Shown here piece by piece: positions 33,194 through 46,000 of a stretch of DNA of 64,000 nucleotides. How positions within the stretch are numbered: the stretch's first letter is position 1; each line of letters opens with the position of its first letter. The notes beneath the pieces are model-generated. The model was not told where the DNA came from, searched no databases, and saw only the letters and a program-made list of their open reading frames with translations. Origin of the DNA: Myxococcales bacterium (lineage in GTDB: Bacteria; Myxococcota_A; Polyangia; Polyangiales; Polyangiaceae); NCBI GenBank assembly GCA_016712525.1, contig JADJQX010000008.1, positions 1,618,501 to 1,682,500 of the forward strand, written 5' to 3'. Both the position numbers and the translations under genes were made by a program.

Positions 33194-33886
33194 ATGGCAG
33201 CAGCGAAGAAGGCGACGGCGACGAAGGCCCTGGCCACGGTGAAGAAGACGGTGCTCGCAGGCGTGAAGAAGAGCGCTGCCGCCCAGAAGCGGCTCGCCTC
33301 GCTCCTCGAAACGATCGAGAGGCGCAAGGCCCGCATCGTCGAAGACTTTTACGACATCGGCGTCGCCCTCAAAGAGATCGTCGACAAGAAGCTGTACCTC
33401 CAGGCCGGTTATGCCTCGTTCGGCGACCTCATCGACGGGCGCAAGATCATGGGAAAGACACAAGCCTTCAAGCTCGTGTCGATCGCGCGCGCGGTACCCC
33501 GAGAGAAGGCGATCGAAGTGGGCTCCGAGAAGGCGTACGAGCTCGTGCGCCTGACCGAGCAGACTCCCGAGCCCGACACGGTAGAAGACGTGCTCACCAC
33601 CGGAGTGCGCGGCCCGAAGGGCAAGGGTACGATCGACGTGAAGAAGCTCTCTTCGCGGGAGATTGCGCAGAAGCGGCGCGAGCTCGCCAAAGCGAACGAG
33701 AAGCCGAACGACGACGAGATCGCCGCGAAGCGCGAAGCACGCCTCGCCCAAGCCGAGATGCGAAAAGCCGGCCTGAAGGTCACGGTCGAAGCGCGCAAAG
33801 AGGGCAAGGTGTGGACGGCGATCGTCTCCCTGCCGCTCACTCGGCTCGCGACCCTCAGTAAAGCTGCGGCGCGAGCGGCGAAGTGA
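33194..33886 (+). CDS. P1: basic putative DNA-binding protein between cas2 and the array
   Basis: The product has 230 residues. The first 30 are Lys/Ala/Thr-rich like the tail of a histone-H1-type protein. Residues about 32-110 form a helical core (LLETIERRKARIVEDFYDIG, LYLQAGYASFGDLIDGRKI, KTQAFKLVSIARAVPREKA) that resembles regulators whose HTH follows a short helical bundle, but I cannot name the family with confidence. The middle (TPEPDTVEDVLTTGVRGPKG) is followed by a charged helix and a short C-terminal strand region. A paralog about 75-80% identical by eye (P2) lies at 53598-54275. Both genes have a double palindrome just upstream, and P1's version matches the one before cas3. A role as regulator of the cas operon is inferred. 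A hairpin terminator follows. Confidence 0.75.
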   Translation: MAAAKKATATKALATVKKTVLAGVKKSAAAQKRLASLLETIERRKARIVEDFYDIGVALKEIVDKKLYLQAGYASFGDLIDGRKIMGKTQAFKLVSIARAVPREKAIEVGSEKAYELVRLTEQTPEPDTVEDVLTTGVRGPKGKGTIDVKKLSSREIAQKRRELAKANEKPNDDEIAAKREARLAQAEMRKAGLKVTVEARKEGKVWTAIVSLPLTRLATLSKAAARAAK

Positions 33887-33898
33887 CGACGATTTCCC

Positions 33899-33927
33899 GG
33901 CCCCCGCTCGCGGGGCCTTCGTTCTTT
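33899..33927 (+). terminator. Rho-independent terminator after P1
   Basis: GGCCCC-CGCTCGC-GGGGCC forms a six-base G/C stem (33899-33917), followed directly by TTCGTTCTTT. It begins 13 bases past the P1 stop codon. It should separate P1 transcription from the CRISPR leader. Confidence 0.65.
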
Positions 33928-34047
33928 GAAATGATAGGAGTTTTTGGAATCGTGACTGTGACTCGCGGGGGAGACCTCGTGCCCCGCGAGCAGGCGCTCG
34001 CAACCCGTGGCGTAGGTGGTTGGAACTGCTACGGGTTTGGGAGCGCC
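33928..34047 (+). promoter_or_regulatory. Putative CRISPR leader
   Basis: This is the stretch between the P1 terminator and the first intact repeat. Its first part (GAAATGATAGGAGTTTTTGG) is clearly richer in A/T than its surroundings. It sits on the upstream side of the array when repeats are read in the orientation ending GTTGAAGC. Leader function, carrying the array promoter and the integration site, is inferred from position, composition and repeat decay at the opposite end. Confidence 0.6.
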
Positions 34048-37000
34048 CATCTCCGGCGTCTCGCACGCCGGCCTCGTTGAAGCGTCGGCGACGGAAGCCT
34101 TCCATCTCCGGCGTCTCGCACGCCGGCCTGTGAAGGGGCGGCACTCCGGCGTCTCGCACGCCGGCCTCGTGAAAGGGCTGCAACGCATCCGGCGAAGCCG
34201 AGGGACGTAGCGCCCAAACGCGCTCGAGCATCTCCGGCGTCTCGCACGCCGGCCTCGTTGAAGCAAGTATCCATCAAAACGAACAGGTGATGCTTCGATC
34301 ATCTCCGGCGTCTCGCACGCCGGCCTCGTTGAAGCAGCAAGATTTTTGACCAGGAGACTAAATGACTCACCCATCTCCGGCGTCTCGCACGCCGGCCTCG
34401 TTGAAGCTCCTGCCGAGGGCCCAAGATTGCCATTGGGGCTCCCATCTCCGGCGTCTCGCACGCCGGCCTCGTTGAAGCCACTCTTCCCAGGTTGTGAGGT
34501 TCAAGGAGGATAGGCATCTCCGGCGTCTCGCACGCCGGCCTCGTTGAAGCGACGATGCGGTGAGCGGCGATGGCGGCGGTACCGCGCATCTCCGGCGTCT
34601 CGCACGCCGGCCTCGTTGAAGCCTGTCGGCATACTGCGCGAGTAGTGCCAGTTTTCCACATCTCCGGCGTCTCGCACGCCGGCCTCGTTGAAGCACGCTG
34701 ACTCAGGCGAGGACTACCGGCGAGACCAGCATCTCCGGCGTCTCGCACGCCGGCCTCGTTGAAGCACGAAGCGTCCCTTGCTATCGCGCATCGCGCACCT
34801 CCATCTCCGGCGTCTCGCACGCCGGCCTCGTTGAAGCGACGTCGGAAAGTCGACCGGCACCGACGCCAACGTCGTGCATCTCCGGCGTCTCGCACGCCGG
34901 CCTCGTTGAAGCGTCACGATCTCAAGGCGGATCGTGAACGTCGTGGGGCCATCTCCGGCGTCTCGCACGCCGGCCTCGTTGAAGCGCGAGCGCTTCGTGA
35001 TTCGCCGGCACCGGCGTCACGCCATCTCCGGCGTCTCGCACGCCGGCCTCGTTGAAGCAACCTCACGGTCCTCTCGCAGTAAGCGGGACGAAGAACATCT
35101 CCGGCGTCTCGCACGCCGGCCTCGTTGAAGCAGCCTCAAGCTCTTCGATTCTGGCGCGCTGGTCCGCATCTCCGGCGTCTCGCACGCCGGCCTCGTTGAA
35201 GCGCGGGTGCGCGTGACGTCAAGCTCTTCGAGAACGGCATCTCCGGCGTCTCGCACGCCGGCCTCGTTGAAGCGTTGTGACGGTCGACGTCGCCTCAGAG
35301 GAGGACGACATCTCCGGCGTCTCGCACGCCGGCCTCGTTGAAGCGCCCTCGGGCTTGCACTCGGCCTCTTCGGCCTGAGCCCATCTCCGGCGTCTCGCAC
35401 GCCGGCCTCGTTGAAGCCGGGCACGCTGCGCGACGATGCGGGCGCCGCGATCGCATCTCCGGCGTCTCGCACGCCGGCCTCGTTGAAGCGGGACGTACGC
35501 GAGGTTGATCACGTTCCCGCCCGAGCATCTCCGGCGTCTCGCACGCCGGCCTCGTTGAAGCGCGGCGAGCCGCTCCTCGCGCTCTTTGAGAAGCTCGCAT
35601 CTCCGGCGTCTCGCACGCCGGCCTCGTTGAAGCGCGGACGCCGCGATGCTCTGCGCGGCGAGGTACGTGCATCTCCGGCGTCTCGCACGCCGGCCTCGTT
35701 GAAGCATCAAGGGCGAGTCGAAGGTGCTCATCATGTCGCTCCATCTCCGGCGTCTCGCACGCCGGCCTCGTTGAAGCCAGCAGATCCGAGACCTTGTCCG
35801 TGCGCCCGTAGAGCATCTCCGGCGTCTCGCACGCCGGCCTCGTTGAAGCCGGAGCATGCCCTGCTTGTTGAAGACGTCGACGCCCGCATCTCCGGCGTCT
35901 CGCACGCCGGCCTCGTTGAAGCATCACCCGCCATCACACACCTCCTGTTCCCCCGGGCATCTCCGGCGTCTCGCACGCCGGCCTCGTTGAGGCACGGTCC
36001 ACTTGTCGAACGGGCTCGCGGCTCCTTCACCATCTCCGGCGTCTCGCACGCCGGCCTCGTTGAAGCGCGAGCACCGACTGCGTCGAGAAATCCGGGGCGA
36101 TCCATCTCCGGCGTCTCGCACGCCGGCCTCGTTGAAGCGATCGTCCCATCGCCGCGGCGCTCTTCGTGGGCGGCCATCTCCGGCGTCTCGCACGCCGGCC
36201 TCGTTGAAGCGAGCCAGAGGTCGACGGGTGGATGAGCCCCCGAGGACATCTCCGGCGTCTCGCACGCCGGCCTCGTTGAAGCTCGAGCTCGAGGGTCGAG
36301 GTCGCGAAGGTCGCATCCATCTCCGGCGTCTCGCACGCCGGCCTCGTTGAAGCTTCGCGTGGGCTCACCTGCCGCCCGCGCTCGCCGGGCATCTCCGGCG
36401 TCTCGCACGCCGGCCTCGTTGAAGCAGGAAGATCTTGATGTCCGGGACCTCGTACTCGTCCGCATCTCCGGCGTCTCGCACGCCGGCCTCGTTGAAGCGA
36501 GGGTCCGACGCCTTGCGAGGACGCGATCCGAGCCCATCTCCGGCGTCTCGCACGCCGGCCTCGTTGAAGCCCTTCTGCCCGCCACCGACGTCGTCGAGGC
36601 TCGGGCATCTCCGGCGTCTCGCACGCCGGCCTCGTTGAAGCAACGCAACGGGGCAGAGCTACGAGAAGATCCGATGGCATCTCCGGCGTCTCGCACGCCG
36701 GCCTCGTTGAAGCGTGAACCAGGACATGAGCCCCGCCGACATCGACGACCATCTCCGGCGTCTCGCACGCCGGCCTCGTTGAAGCGCGCGCTGGCCAACA
36801 TGCTTGGGCGGATGCGCGGGCATCTCCGGCGTCTCGCACGCCGGCCTCGTTGAAGCGCACCTCCCTCGCCGCGGGCGCGGTGCACCTCGTCCATCTCCGG
36901 CGTCTCGCACGCCGGCCTCGTTGAAGCTCCTCGAGGCGCTCGCGCACGTCGGCGTCCTCGGCCTCATCTCCGGCGTCTCGCACGCCGGCCTCGTTGAAGC

Positions 37001-40000
37001 CTATCGAACGTCAGAGGGTGAGGAAGTGCGCCCGAGCGCATCTCCGGCGTCTCGCACGCCGGCCTCGTTGAAGCCTGCGACGAGGACGACGAGCCGCCCC
37101 ACCCGAAGTACCATCTCCGGCGTCTCGCACGCCGGCCTCGTTGAAGCATCGCGGTCCAGACGTCGAGGAGCCCCGTCTTCAGCATCTCCGGCGTCTCGCA
37201 CGCCGGCCTCGTTGAAGCCGATCCGCCGATCGCGAGCCGCGGAGGTTCGTGCCAGCATCTCCGGCGTCTCGCACGCCGGCCTCGTTGAAGCCGCAGGAGC
37301 AAGTGGCCGAGAGGCGCCTCGGCATCGGCATCTCCGGCGTCTCGCACGCCGGCCTCGTTGAAGCGCGGAGTGGGCCGCGCTCGTGCCGTCGGCCATCGTC
37401 CATCTCCGGCGTCTCGCACGCCGGCCTCGTTGAAGCCTAACGTGGTGCTCTCGAGCCCTGCGGCGGACGTCGCCATCTCCGGCGTCTCGCACGCCGGCCT
37501 CGTTGAAGCTGCAAGGCAGCGTCGGCATCGGCGGGCGCGGCCTCCATCTCCGGCGTCTCGCACGCCGGCCTCGTTGAAGCGAGCGCCACACACCGTGGAG
37601 CGCCTCGTCCGTCGGCCATCTCCGGCGTCTCGCACGCCGGCCTCGTTGAAGCGGCGTTGGAGCGCGCGCACTGGCTCCTCACTTGTTCCATCTCCGGCGT
37701 CTCGCACGCCGGCCTCGTTGAAGCGTGGTGGTGGTGCTCTCGTACGCTCATGCTGAGGGCATCTCCGGCGTCTCGCACGCCGGCCTCGTTGAAGCCAGCG
37801 ACTGAACGGCACTCTCCGCGCTCTGGCCGACATCTCCGGCGTCTCGCACGCCGGCCTCGTTGAAGCAACAGCCCAGCGCCCGTCGGCCGCGGCGAGCCCT
37901 GGCATCTCCGGCGTCTCGCACGCCGGCCTCGTTGAAGCCACGAGGTGCGGCGCATGGCTCGCACGTGGCCCGAGCATCTCCGGCGTCTCGCACGCCGGCC
38001 TCGTTGAAGCCGCGCTCTCGACGACGAGGGCCAAACCATCGAGGGCCATCTCCGGCGTCTCGCACGCCGGCCTCGTTGAAGCCCGTAGTCCCACGGCCGT
38101 TGGTCGATCGCTCCCTTGCATCTCCGGCGTCTCGCACGCCGGCCTCGTTGAAGCATCCGTGATGCCCTCGCCGCACGCCAAAGCGATCGCCCATCTCCGG
38201 CGTCTCGCACGCCGGCCTCGTTGAAGCGCGTAGAGGCGGCCCCCGGGGTCCGTGACGAGGCGGCATCTCCGGCGTCTCGCACGCCGGCCTCGTTGAAGCA
38301 CCTTCAGCCAGCGCACGGCGTCTCCTCGTCGTCTTCATCTCCGGCGTCTCGCACGCCGGCCTCGTTGAAGCACGGACTTGTGCGGGCCGCGTAAGGTCTC
38401 AACTCCAACATCTCCGGCGTCTCGCACGCCGGCCTCGTTGAAGCATCACGAGCCCGCCGAGCGTCGCCGCGGCGCCGCCGCATCTCCGGCGTCTCGCACG
38501 CCGGCCTCGTTGAAGCGCGCGAAGCTCGTCTTTCGCGATCTTGACGTCGGCGCATCTCCGGCGTCTCGCACGCCGGCCTCGTTGAAGCCAAGAGACCTTC
38601 GGCGACTCGACGCTCCTCGGGAACACATCTCCGGCGTCTCGCACGCCGGCCTCGTTGAAGCCTCCGCCCCAAGGCTTCGGCCCTGCAATGCGGTAGCCAT
38701 CTCCGGCGTCTCGCACGCCGGCCTCGTTGAAGCCACTCTCTGAGACCTAGGGTAGTCATTTAGAGAGTACATCTCCGGCGTCTCGCACGCCGGCCTCGTT
38801 GAAGCGTGCCTTCCGTGCTCGCGCTCACTCGCCGATGGTCGCATCTCCGGCGTCTCGCACGCCGGCCTCGTTGAAGCTTCGTCGTGTTTTCGGTTGCGTT
38901 TTGCATGGGGTACATCTCCGGCGTCTCGCACGCCGGCCTCGTTGAAGCTTGGAGCCCTTCGGCCGGCCTCGCTTCTTCGGGGGCTCATCTCCGGCGTCTC
39001 GCACGCCGGCCTCGTTGAAGCGACGCGACGTCCTCGACGCGCAGGCCCATCTTGGCGCATCTCCGGCGTCTCGCACGCCGGCCTCGTTGAAGCACGTACA
39101 TGAACAAGCCCGACGACGCGAACGTGTTCCATCTCCGGCGTCTCGCACGCCGGCCTCGTTGAAGCGGCCTCCCGACGGTGCTACGCCCTACCCATGGCGC
39201 ACATCTCCGGCGTCTCGCACGCCGGCCTCGTTGAAGCCCACGGGTGTCTCACGGATCCGCCCTATGGGCTGTCATCTCCGGCGTCTCGCACGCCGGCCTC
39301 GTTGAAGCCCGCGCATCCAGTGGGTCATCATCGGAGGCGAGAGCATCTCCGGCGTCTCGCACGCCGGCCTCGTTGAAGCCGAAAGCCACGAGGCTAGGGC
39401 CACATGCGCGCATTCCATCTCCGGCGTCTCGCACGCCGGCCTCGTTGAAGCGTCGCGTACACCTTTCACGTGAAAGGGGAGCTACAGCATCTCCGGCGTC
39501 TCGCACGCCGGCCTCGTTGAAGCGATTCCGAGGGCGGGCACGGGGACCAGCGGGTTTCGCATCTCCGGCCTCTCGCACGCCGGCCTCGTTGAAGCTTACG
39601 GTCACGTTGCGGTGGTCCCGCACGCTCTCGACATCTCCGGCGTCTCGCACGCCGGCCTCGTTGAAGCGGCGAGGCGATGACCACGGCGCTCGTGGAGAAA
39701 GGCCATCTCCGGCGTCTCGCACGCCGGCCTCGTTGAAGCTTGTGACGGAAACTTCCGAGTAGGTGTGCGTTTCCTCATCTCCGGCGTCTCGCACGCCGGC
39801 CTCGTTGAAGCCGGATGACGTCGTAGAGCATGCCCTCCGGCGTGCCGCATCTCCGGCGTCTCGCACGCCGGCCTCGTTGAAGCACCGAGCAGCTCGGGGC
39901 CGTGTTCGCCGAGCGCGACCATCTCCGGCGTCTCGCACGCCGGCCTCGTTGAAGCTACCTTCCATTCGGGCGAGCCGAAAATGCCGCCCTCCATCTCCGG

Positions 40001-43000
40001 CGTCTCGCACGCCGGCCTCGTTGAAGCGAGGCGACTCAGGATCTCGTACGTGTGCCGCTGCTTCATCTCCGGCGTCTCGCACGCCGGCCTCGTTGAAGCG
40101 GACCTCGATCCCGATCGAGATCCCGCGGCCGTCGACATCTCCGGCGTCTCGCACGCCGGCCTCGTTGAAGCGGGAATCTCGGTGCGGACCCGGAGCTTCG
40201 GATGTCGCATCTCCGGCGTCTCGCACGCCGGCCTCGTTGAAGCTCGCGCCGTGGTGAACGCGGAGCTCCTTGATGAAGGACATCTCCGGCGTCTCGCACG
40301 CCGGCCTCGTTGAAGCTGGCCTACCGTCAACCCAAGAAATAGGATCCCCACATCATCTCCGGCGTCTCGCACGCCGGCCTCGTTGAAGCGCCTCGACGAG
40401 ATGCGGCGGCACCGCGTCGATGGCGTCCATCTCCGGCGTCTCGCACGCCGGCCTCGTTGAAGCCACCATGGCCCGCGTCTCCACCGAGCTGCACGCGGCC
40501 ATCTCCGGCGTCTCGCACGCCGGCCTCGTTGAAGCCACGCCGGGTGCGATGCGCTCCTCGGGCAGCACTACCATCTCCGGCGTCTCGCACGCCGGCCTCG
40601 TTGAAGCTCGACCATGGCGACCTGCGCGACGGTGGCATCGCTGCATCTCCGGCGTCTCGCACGCCGGCCTCGTTGAAGCTGGTTCGACGGCCGGATCAAG
40701 GTCACGGCGAACGCGCCATCTCCGGCGTCTCGCACGCCGGCCTCGTTGAAGCCGCACAATCTACGTGATGCGCGTTGACAACACTGTCATCTCCGGCGTC
40801 TCGCACGCCGGCCTCGTTGAAGCGGCCTGGTCGCTGTCACTCACCATGCCCATGGGACACATCTCCGGCGTCTCGCACGCCGGCCTCGTTGAAGCACGAC
40901 GGGGCTCACGGCACGCACCGCCCGGTGAACGCATCTCCGGCGTCTCGCACGCCGGCCTCGTTGAAGCCGCACGAGATCGTGGGCGACCTCCGAAAGCTTG
41001 TGGTCATCTCCGGCGTCTCGCACGCCGGCCTCGTTGAAGCGACGTCAGGACAGTCCCTGCGGTCACCGCATCGCCCGGCATCTCCGGCGTCTCGCACGCC
41101 GGCCTCGTTGAAGCGCGAACATCAAGCGGTTCTGCATGGCCGCGAGCGGCCATCTCCGGCGTCTCGCACGCCGGCCTCGTTGAAGCGCGACGTTCCGAGA
41201 CCACACGCGCGCCCTGGCGAACATCTCCGGCGTCTCGCACGCCGGCCTCGTTGAAGCCGCGTCGATTCGTCGTGGCTAGAGTGTAGCGGACTGGCATCTC
41301 CGGCGTCTCGCACGCCGGCCTCGTTGAAGCACCAACAGGAATATCAGTTTTAGCAAGAACTGAGAGCATCTCCGGCGTCTCGCACGCCGGCCTCGTTGAA
41401 GCCGGATGATGAGATCCGAAGATGTCTTGCACGCGTCCCATCTCCGGCGTCTCGCACGCCGGCCTCGTTGAAGCAGCTCGGATGGCAAGACTTCCTCTCT
41501 TGGGTCCAGCCATCTCCGGCGTCTCGCACGCCGGCCTCGTTGAAGCGTGTCTGGAAAAAAACGAGAGAGTGAAGAGGCGGCACCATCTCCGGCGTCTCGC
41601 ACGCCGGCCTCGTTGAAGCGGAGACTCGGTGACCGACGCCCTGCGCACGCGCCCCGGCATCTCCGGCGTCTCGCACGCCGGCCTCGTTGAAGCGAGAACC
41701 GGGCCGGCATGACCTCCACGCGGATCGGCCATCTCCGGCGTCTCGCACGCCGGCCTCGTTGAAGCACCAGCCAGACGCTTTCCATCGCGTTCGCCGTCGA
41801 GCATCTCCGGCGTCTCGCACGCCGGCCTCGTTGAAGCACTACTGTTGCGTTAGCGATGCGGCGAAGAAGGGCCCATCTCCGGCGTCTCGCACGCCGGCCT
41901 CGTTGAAGCGTGACCTTGGAGGTGCTCTTATTCCGGTAGGCCTTGACCATCTCCGGCGTCTCGCACGCCGGCCTCGTTGAAGAGTGACATCTCCAATGGC
42001 GATGTCGCAGTGGTGCGCCGCATCTCCGGCGTCTCGCACGCCGGCCTCGTTGAAGCCGGTCATCTTCGCTTCGGCGAAAGAACCTGAACCGCATCTCCGG
42101 CGTCTCGCACGCCGGCCTCGTTGAAGCTACCGCGTGCGCATGGACCACGCAGCGGCACGGGCCCATCTCCGGCGTCTCGCACGCCGGCCTCGTTGAAGCA
42201 TGTGCGAGGCGGGCCTCGTGTCGGCCGAGGAGCTCCCTATCTCCGGCGTCTCGCACGCCGGCCTCGTTGAAGCCTCGAGCTTGCATCCATTGCGCGAGGA
42301 GGCCGGGGCATCTCCGGCGTCTCGCACGCCGGCCTCGTTGAAGCGCGCGCGGATTGCCACGCGCAACGCGAGCCGATAGTCATCTCCGGCGTCTCGCACG
42401 CCGGCCTCGTTGAAGCCCGTGAGGTTTTGGCTCGACACTGGCCACGGGCGGACATCTCCGGCGTCTCGCACGCCGGCCTCGTTGAAGCACGATGCCGGAA
42501 ACATGCACAAATTAGCGTCCCCAAGCATCTCCGGCGTCTCGCACGCCGGCCTCGTTGAAGCGACTAAGAAGCACGTTCTCGGGCTCAAGGGCGGTGACAT
42601 CTCCGGCGTCTCGCACGCCGGCCTCGTTGAAGCAGCATCGTGTCGCCGTCGTGGGTGCTGGGGTCACACATCTCCGGCGTCTCGCACGCCGGCCTCGTTG
42701 AAGCTGCGAAGTACGCCGCGCTCCCGCCGTGCCACGTGCCATCTCCGGCGTCTCGCACGCCGGCCTCGTTGAAGCCCACACGCTCATGAGTCGCCACCAT
42801 CCTCCGGCTCCATCTCCGGCGTCTCGCACGCCGGCCTCGTTGAAGCGAGACGTAGCGCGAGCTCCTCTTCCACGCCCCCTTCCATCTCCGGCGTCTCGCA
42901 CGCCGGCCTCGTTGAAGCAGCGAAGGGCGCGACGTCGACACGGGCGAGCTTCACGCATCTCCGGCGTCTCGCACGCCGGCCTCGTTGAAGCGACACCTTC

Positions 43001-46000
43001 AAGGACCAGCACGTGATCGGAGACAGCCATCTCCGGCGTCTCGCACGCCGGCCTCGTTGAAGCTCGTAAGTGTCCCTTATTCCAAGAGAAGAGAGAGAGC
43101 ATCTCCGGCGTCTCGCACGCCGGCCTCGTTGAAGCCTCCCGGGCTCAGGGTCCGGCGGCGGTGCGGGCGGCAACATCTCCGGCGTCTCGCACGCCGGCCT
43201 CGTTGAAGCCGCGCGACATCCCCGACATGGGGTGAGAGCGCAGGCACATCTCCGGCGTCTCGCACGCCGGCCTCGTTGAAGCGCGCGTGTGCGGCGATGC
43301 CGCCGAAGGCGTGCGAGGACATCTCCGGCGTCTCGCACGCCGGCCTCGTTGAAGCTCGACGTACCGCGAGACGGACCCGGGAGGCTGACCCATCTCCGGC
43401 GTCTCGCACGCCGGCCTCGTTGAAGCAGCACGACGCAAGTGCGGCTCAACTTCGCCGCGGCGCCATCTCCGGCGTCTCGCACGCCGGCCTCGTTGAAGCG
43501 GCATCCCTGCCGGCACGGTCGTTCGGCCGGCGCCGTCATCTCCGGCGTCTCGCACGCCGGCCTCGTTGAAGCGGGTGCACCGAGCCGTTGCCCAACACGG
43601 CCGGCGTGCCATCTCCGGCGTCTCGCACGCCGGCCTCGTTGAAGCGTGTTCAGCACGTGGCTCGACATGCCCGTCCTCGACCATCTCCGGCGTCTCGCAC
43701 GCCGGCCTCGTTGAAGCATGCTGCCCTGCTCCTCGCCGTGGTGATGGTCCGCGCATCTCCGGCGTCTCGCACGCCGGCCTCGTTGAAGCCAGTCGGTGTT
43801 GGCGAACACGGTACCGCCGCTCACCATCTCCGGCGTCTCGCACGCCGGCCTCGTTGAAGCATCTTCTACGACGACCCGTACAAGTCGCACGAGGAGCATC
43901 TCCGGCGTCTCGCACGCCGGCCTCGTTGAAGCAGCACCGAGAGGCCACCGTGGAGGACCTGCGGCGCGCCATCTCCGGCGTCTCGCACGCCGGCCTCGTT
44001 GAAGCAGCTCCTACTAGAGGACGCGATCCTCCTCCGGGTCGCATCTCCGGCGTCTCGCACGCCGGCCTCGTTGAAGCGTGGGCTCGACGCCGTGCTCCGC
44101 GTCCTGGAGTTCATCTCCGGCGTCTCGCACGCCGGCCTCGTTGAAGCCCTACAGGACACGACGGGTCAAGCTAAAAAACTTCTCATCTCCGGCGTCTCGC
44201 ACGCCGGCCTCGTTGAAGCCCGGGCGCGGGCGGCATGGGCTCCTTCGTGTCGTCGCATCTCCGGCGTCTCGCACGCCGGCCTCGTTGAAGCAAGGTCGTT
44301 CCCGGGTGCATCACGCCCGTCGTCGTCGTCATCTCCGGCGTCTCGCACGCCGGCCTCGTTGAAGCGCGTTGCAGCCCAGCTCTACGCGGACGCGAGCGCC
44401 TCCATCTCCGGCGTCTCGCACGCCGGCCTCGTTGAAGCACGGCGACCTTCACCAAGCCTCACGCGAAGGACTGTCATCTCCGGCGTCTCGCACGCCGGCC
44501 TCGTTGAAGCAGCACGTTGTGTGAAATCCACGTGGGCGTGGTGGAGCATCTCCGGCGTCTCGCACGCCGGCCTCGTTGAAGCAGTTTGCACCTCGCGACG
44601 AGCTCGGCGTTGCTCTCCCATCTCCGGCGTCTCGCACGCCGGCCTCGTTGAAGCCCATCACCACCCATCTTGCACCTCCTGTTCCCCCCGCATCTCCGGC
44701 GTCTCGCACGCCGGCCTCGTTGAAGCTTGACCTCTCAGGTTGGGGGCTCGCCGCGCGAAACGACATCTCCGGCGTCTCGCACGCCGGCCTCGTTGAAGCG
44801 TCCTCCCGCCGAACGCGTCCGACCCGGTCGTGGCGCATCTCCGGCGTCTCGCACGCCGGCCTCGTTGAAGCCGCTCTCGGTCATGTTCGATGTCCCGCTG
44901 GACGCGAGCATCTCCGGCGTCTCGCACGCCGGCCTCGTTGAAGCGAGCGCCTCGGCGAGACGACGGGGCTCACGCGCGACATCTCCGGCGTCTCGCACGC
45001 CGGCCTCGTTGAAGCCAGTCCGAGTGCGCGAACACCGTGCCGCCCGAGACGCTCATCTCCGGCGTCTCGCACGCCGGCCTCGTTGAAGCCTCCGCTGGCA
45101 GCCCCCACCACTCCCGCGGTTGTGATCATCTCCGGCGTCTCGCACGCCGGCCTCGTTGAAGCTCCGCGGGCCTCGACCCGTACGGCCGGCCGTGGGCCCA
45201 TCTCCGGCGTCTCGCACGCCGGCCTCGTTGAAGCGGGCACGAGTAGTGGGCCGCTTCCCGTGGCGTGCACGACATCTCCGGCGTCTCGCACGCCGGCCTC
45301 GTTGAAGCGAGTTGCCGTGGGGAAAGCCTTCGTTCTTCTCGCTCCATCTCCGGCGTCTCGCACGCCGGCCTCGTTGAAGCGAGACCGGCACCGTATTTAC
45401 CGGTTCCGCTTGGGATGCATCTCCGGCGTCTCGCACGCCGGCCTCGTTGAAGCACACGCGCTTCGGTCTCGCCGCTTCGGGTCGCAGCACATCTCCGGCG
45501 TCTCGCACGCCGGCCTCGTTGAAGCGAGACGACGTACTTCTGCGTCCACTGCGTCGCGAACGGATCTCCGGCGTCTCGCACGCCGGCCTCGTTGAAGCCA
45601 GATCCAGACGCCGTTCTCCGCTGGCGCCGTCTGGCATCTCCGGCGTCTCGCACGCCGGCCTCGTTGAAGCGTCTTCGTCGGCGCCTCGAGGAACCCACAC
45701 GAAGATCATCTCCGGCGTCTCGCACGCCGGCCTCGTTGAAGCACCACGATGGCGGAGTCTTCGTCGACCATGTCGGAGCATCTCCAGCGTCTCGCACGCC
45801 GGCCTCGTTGAAGCGCCACGGAGGAGATGAACCCCGAGGCGGAGCGCGTGCATCTCCGGCGTCTCGCACGCCGGCCTCGTTGAAGGGACGCCGAGCGCAT
45901 GACGGCCTCGGTGGCTGCGGTCCATCTCCGGCGTCTCGCACGCCGGCCTCGTTGAAGCACGAACTTGTCCCAGATCAGGTTTTGGGCGACGCGCGCATCT

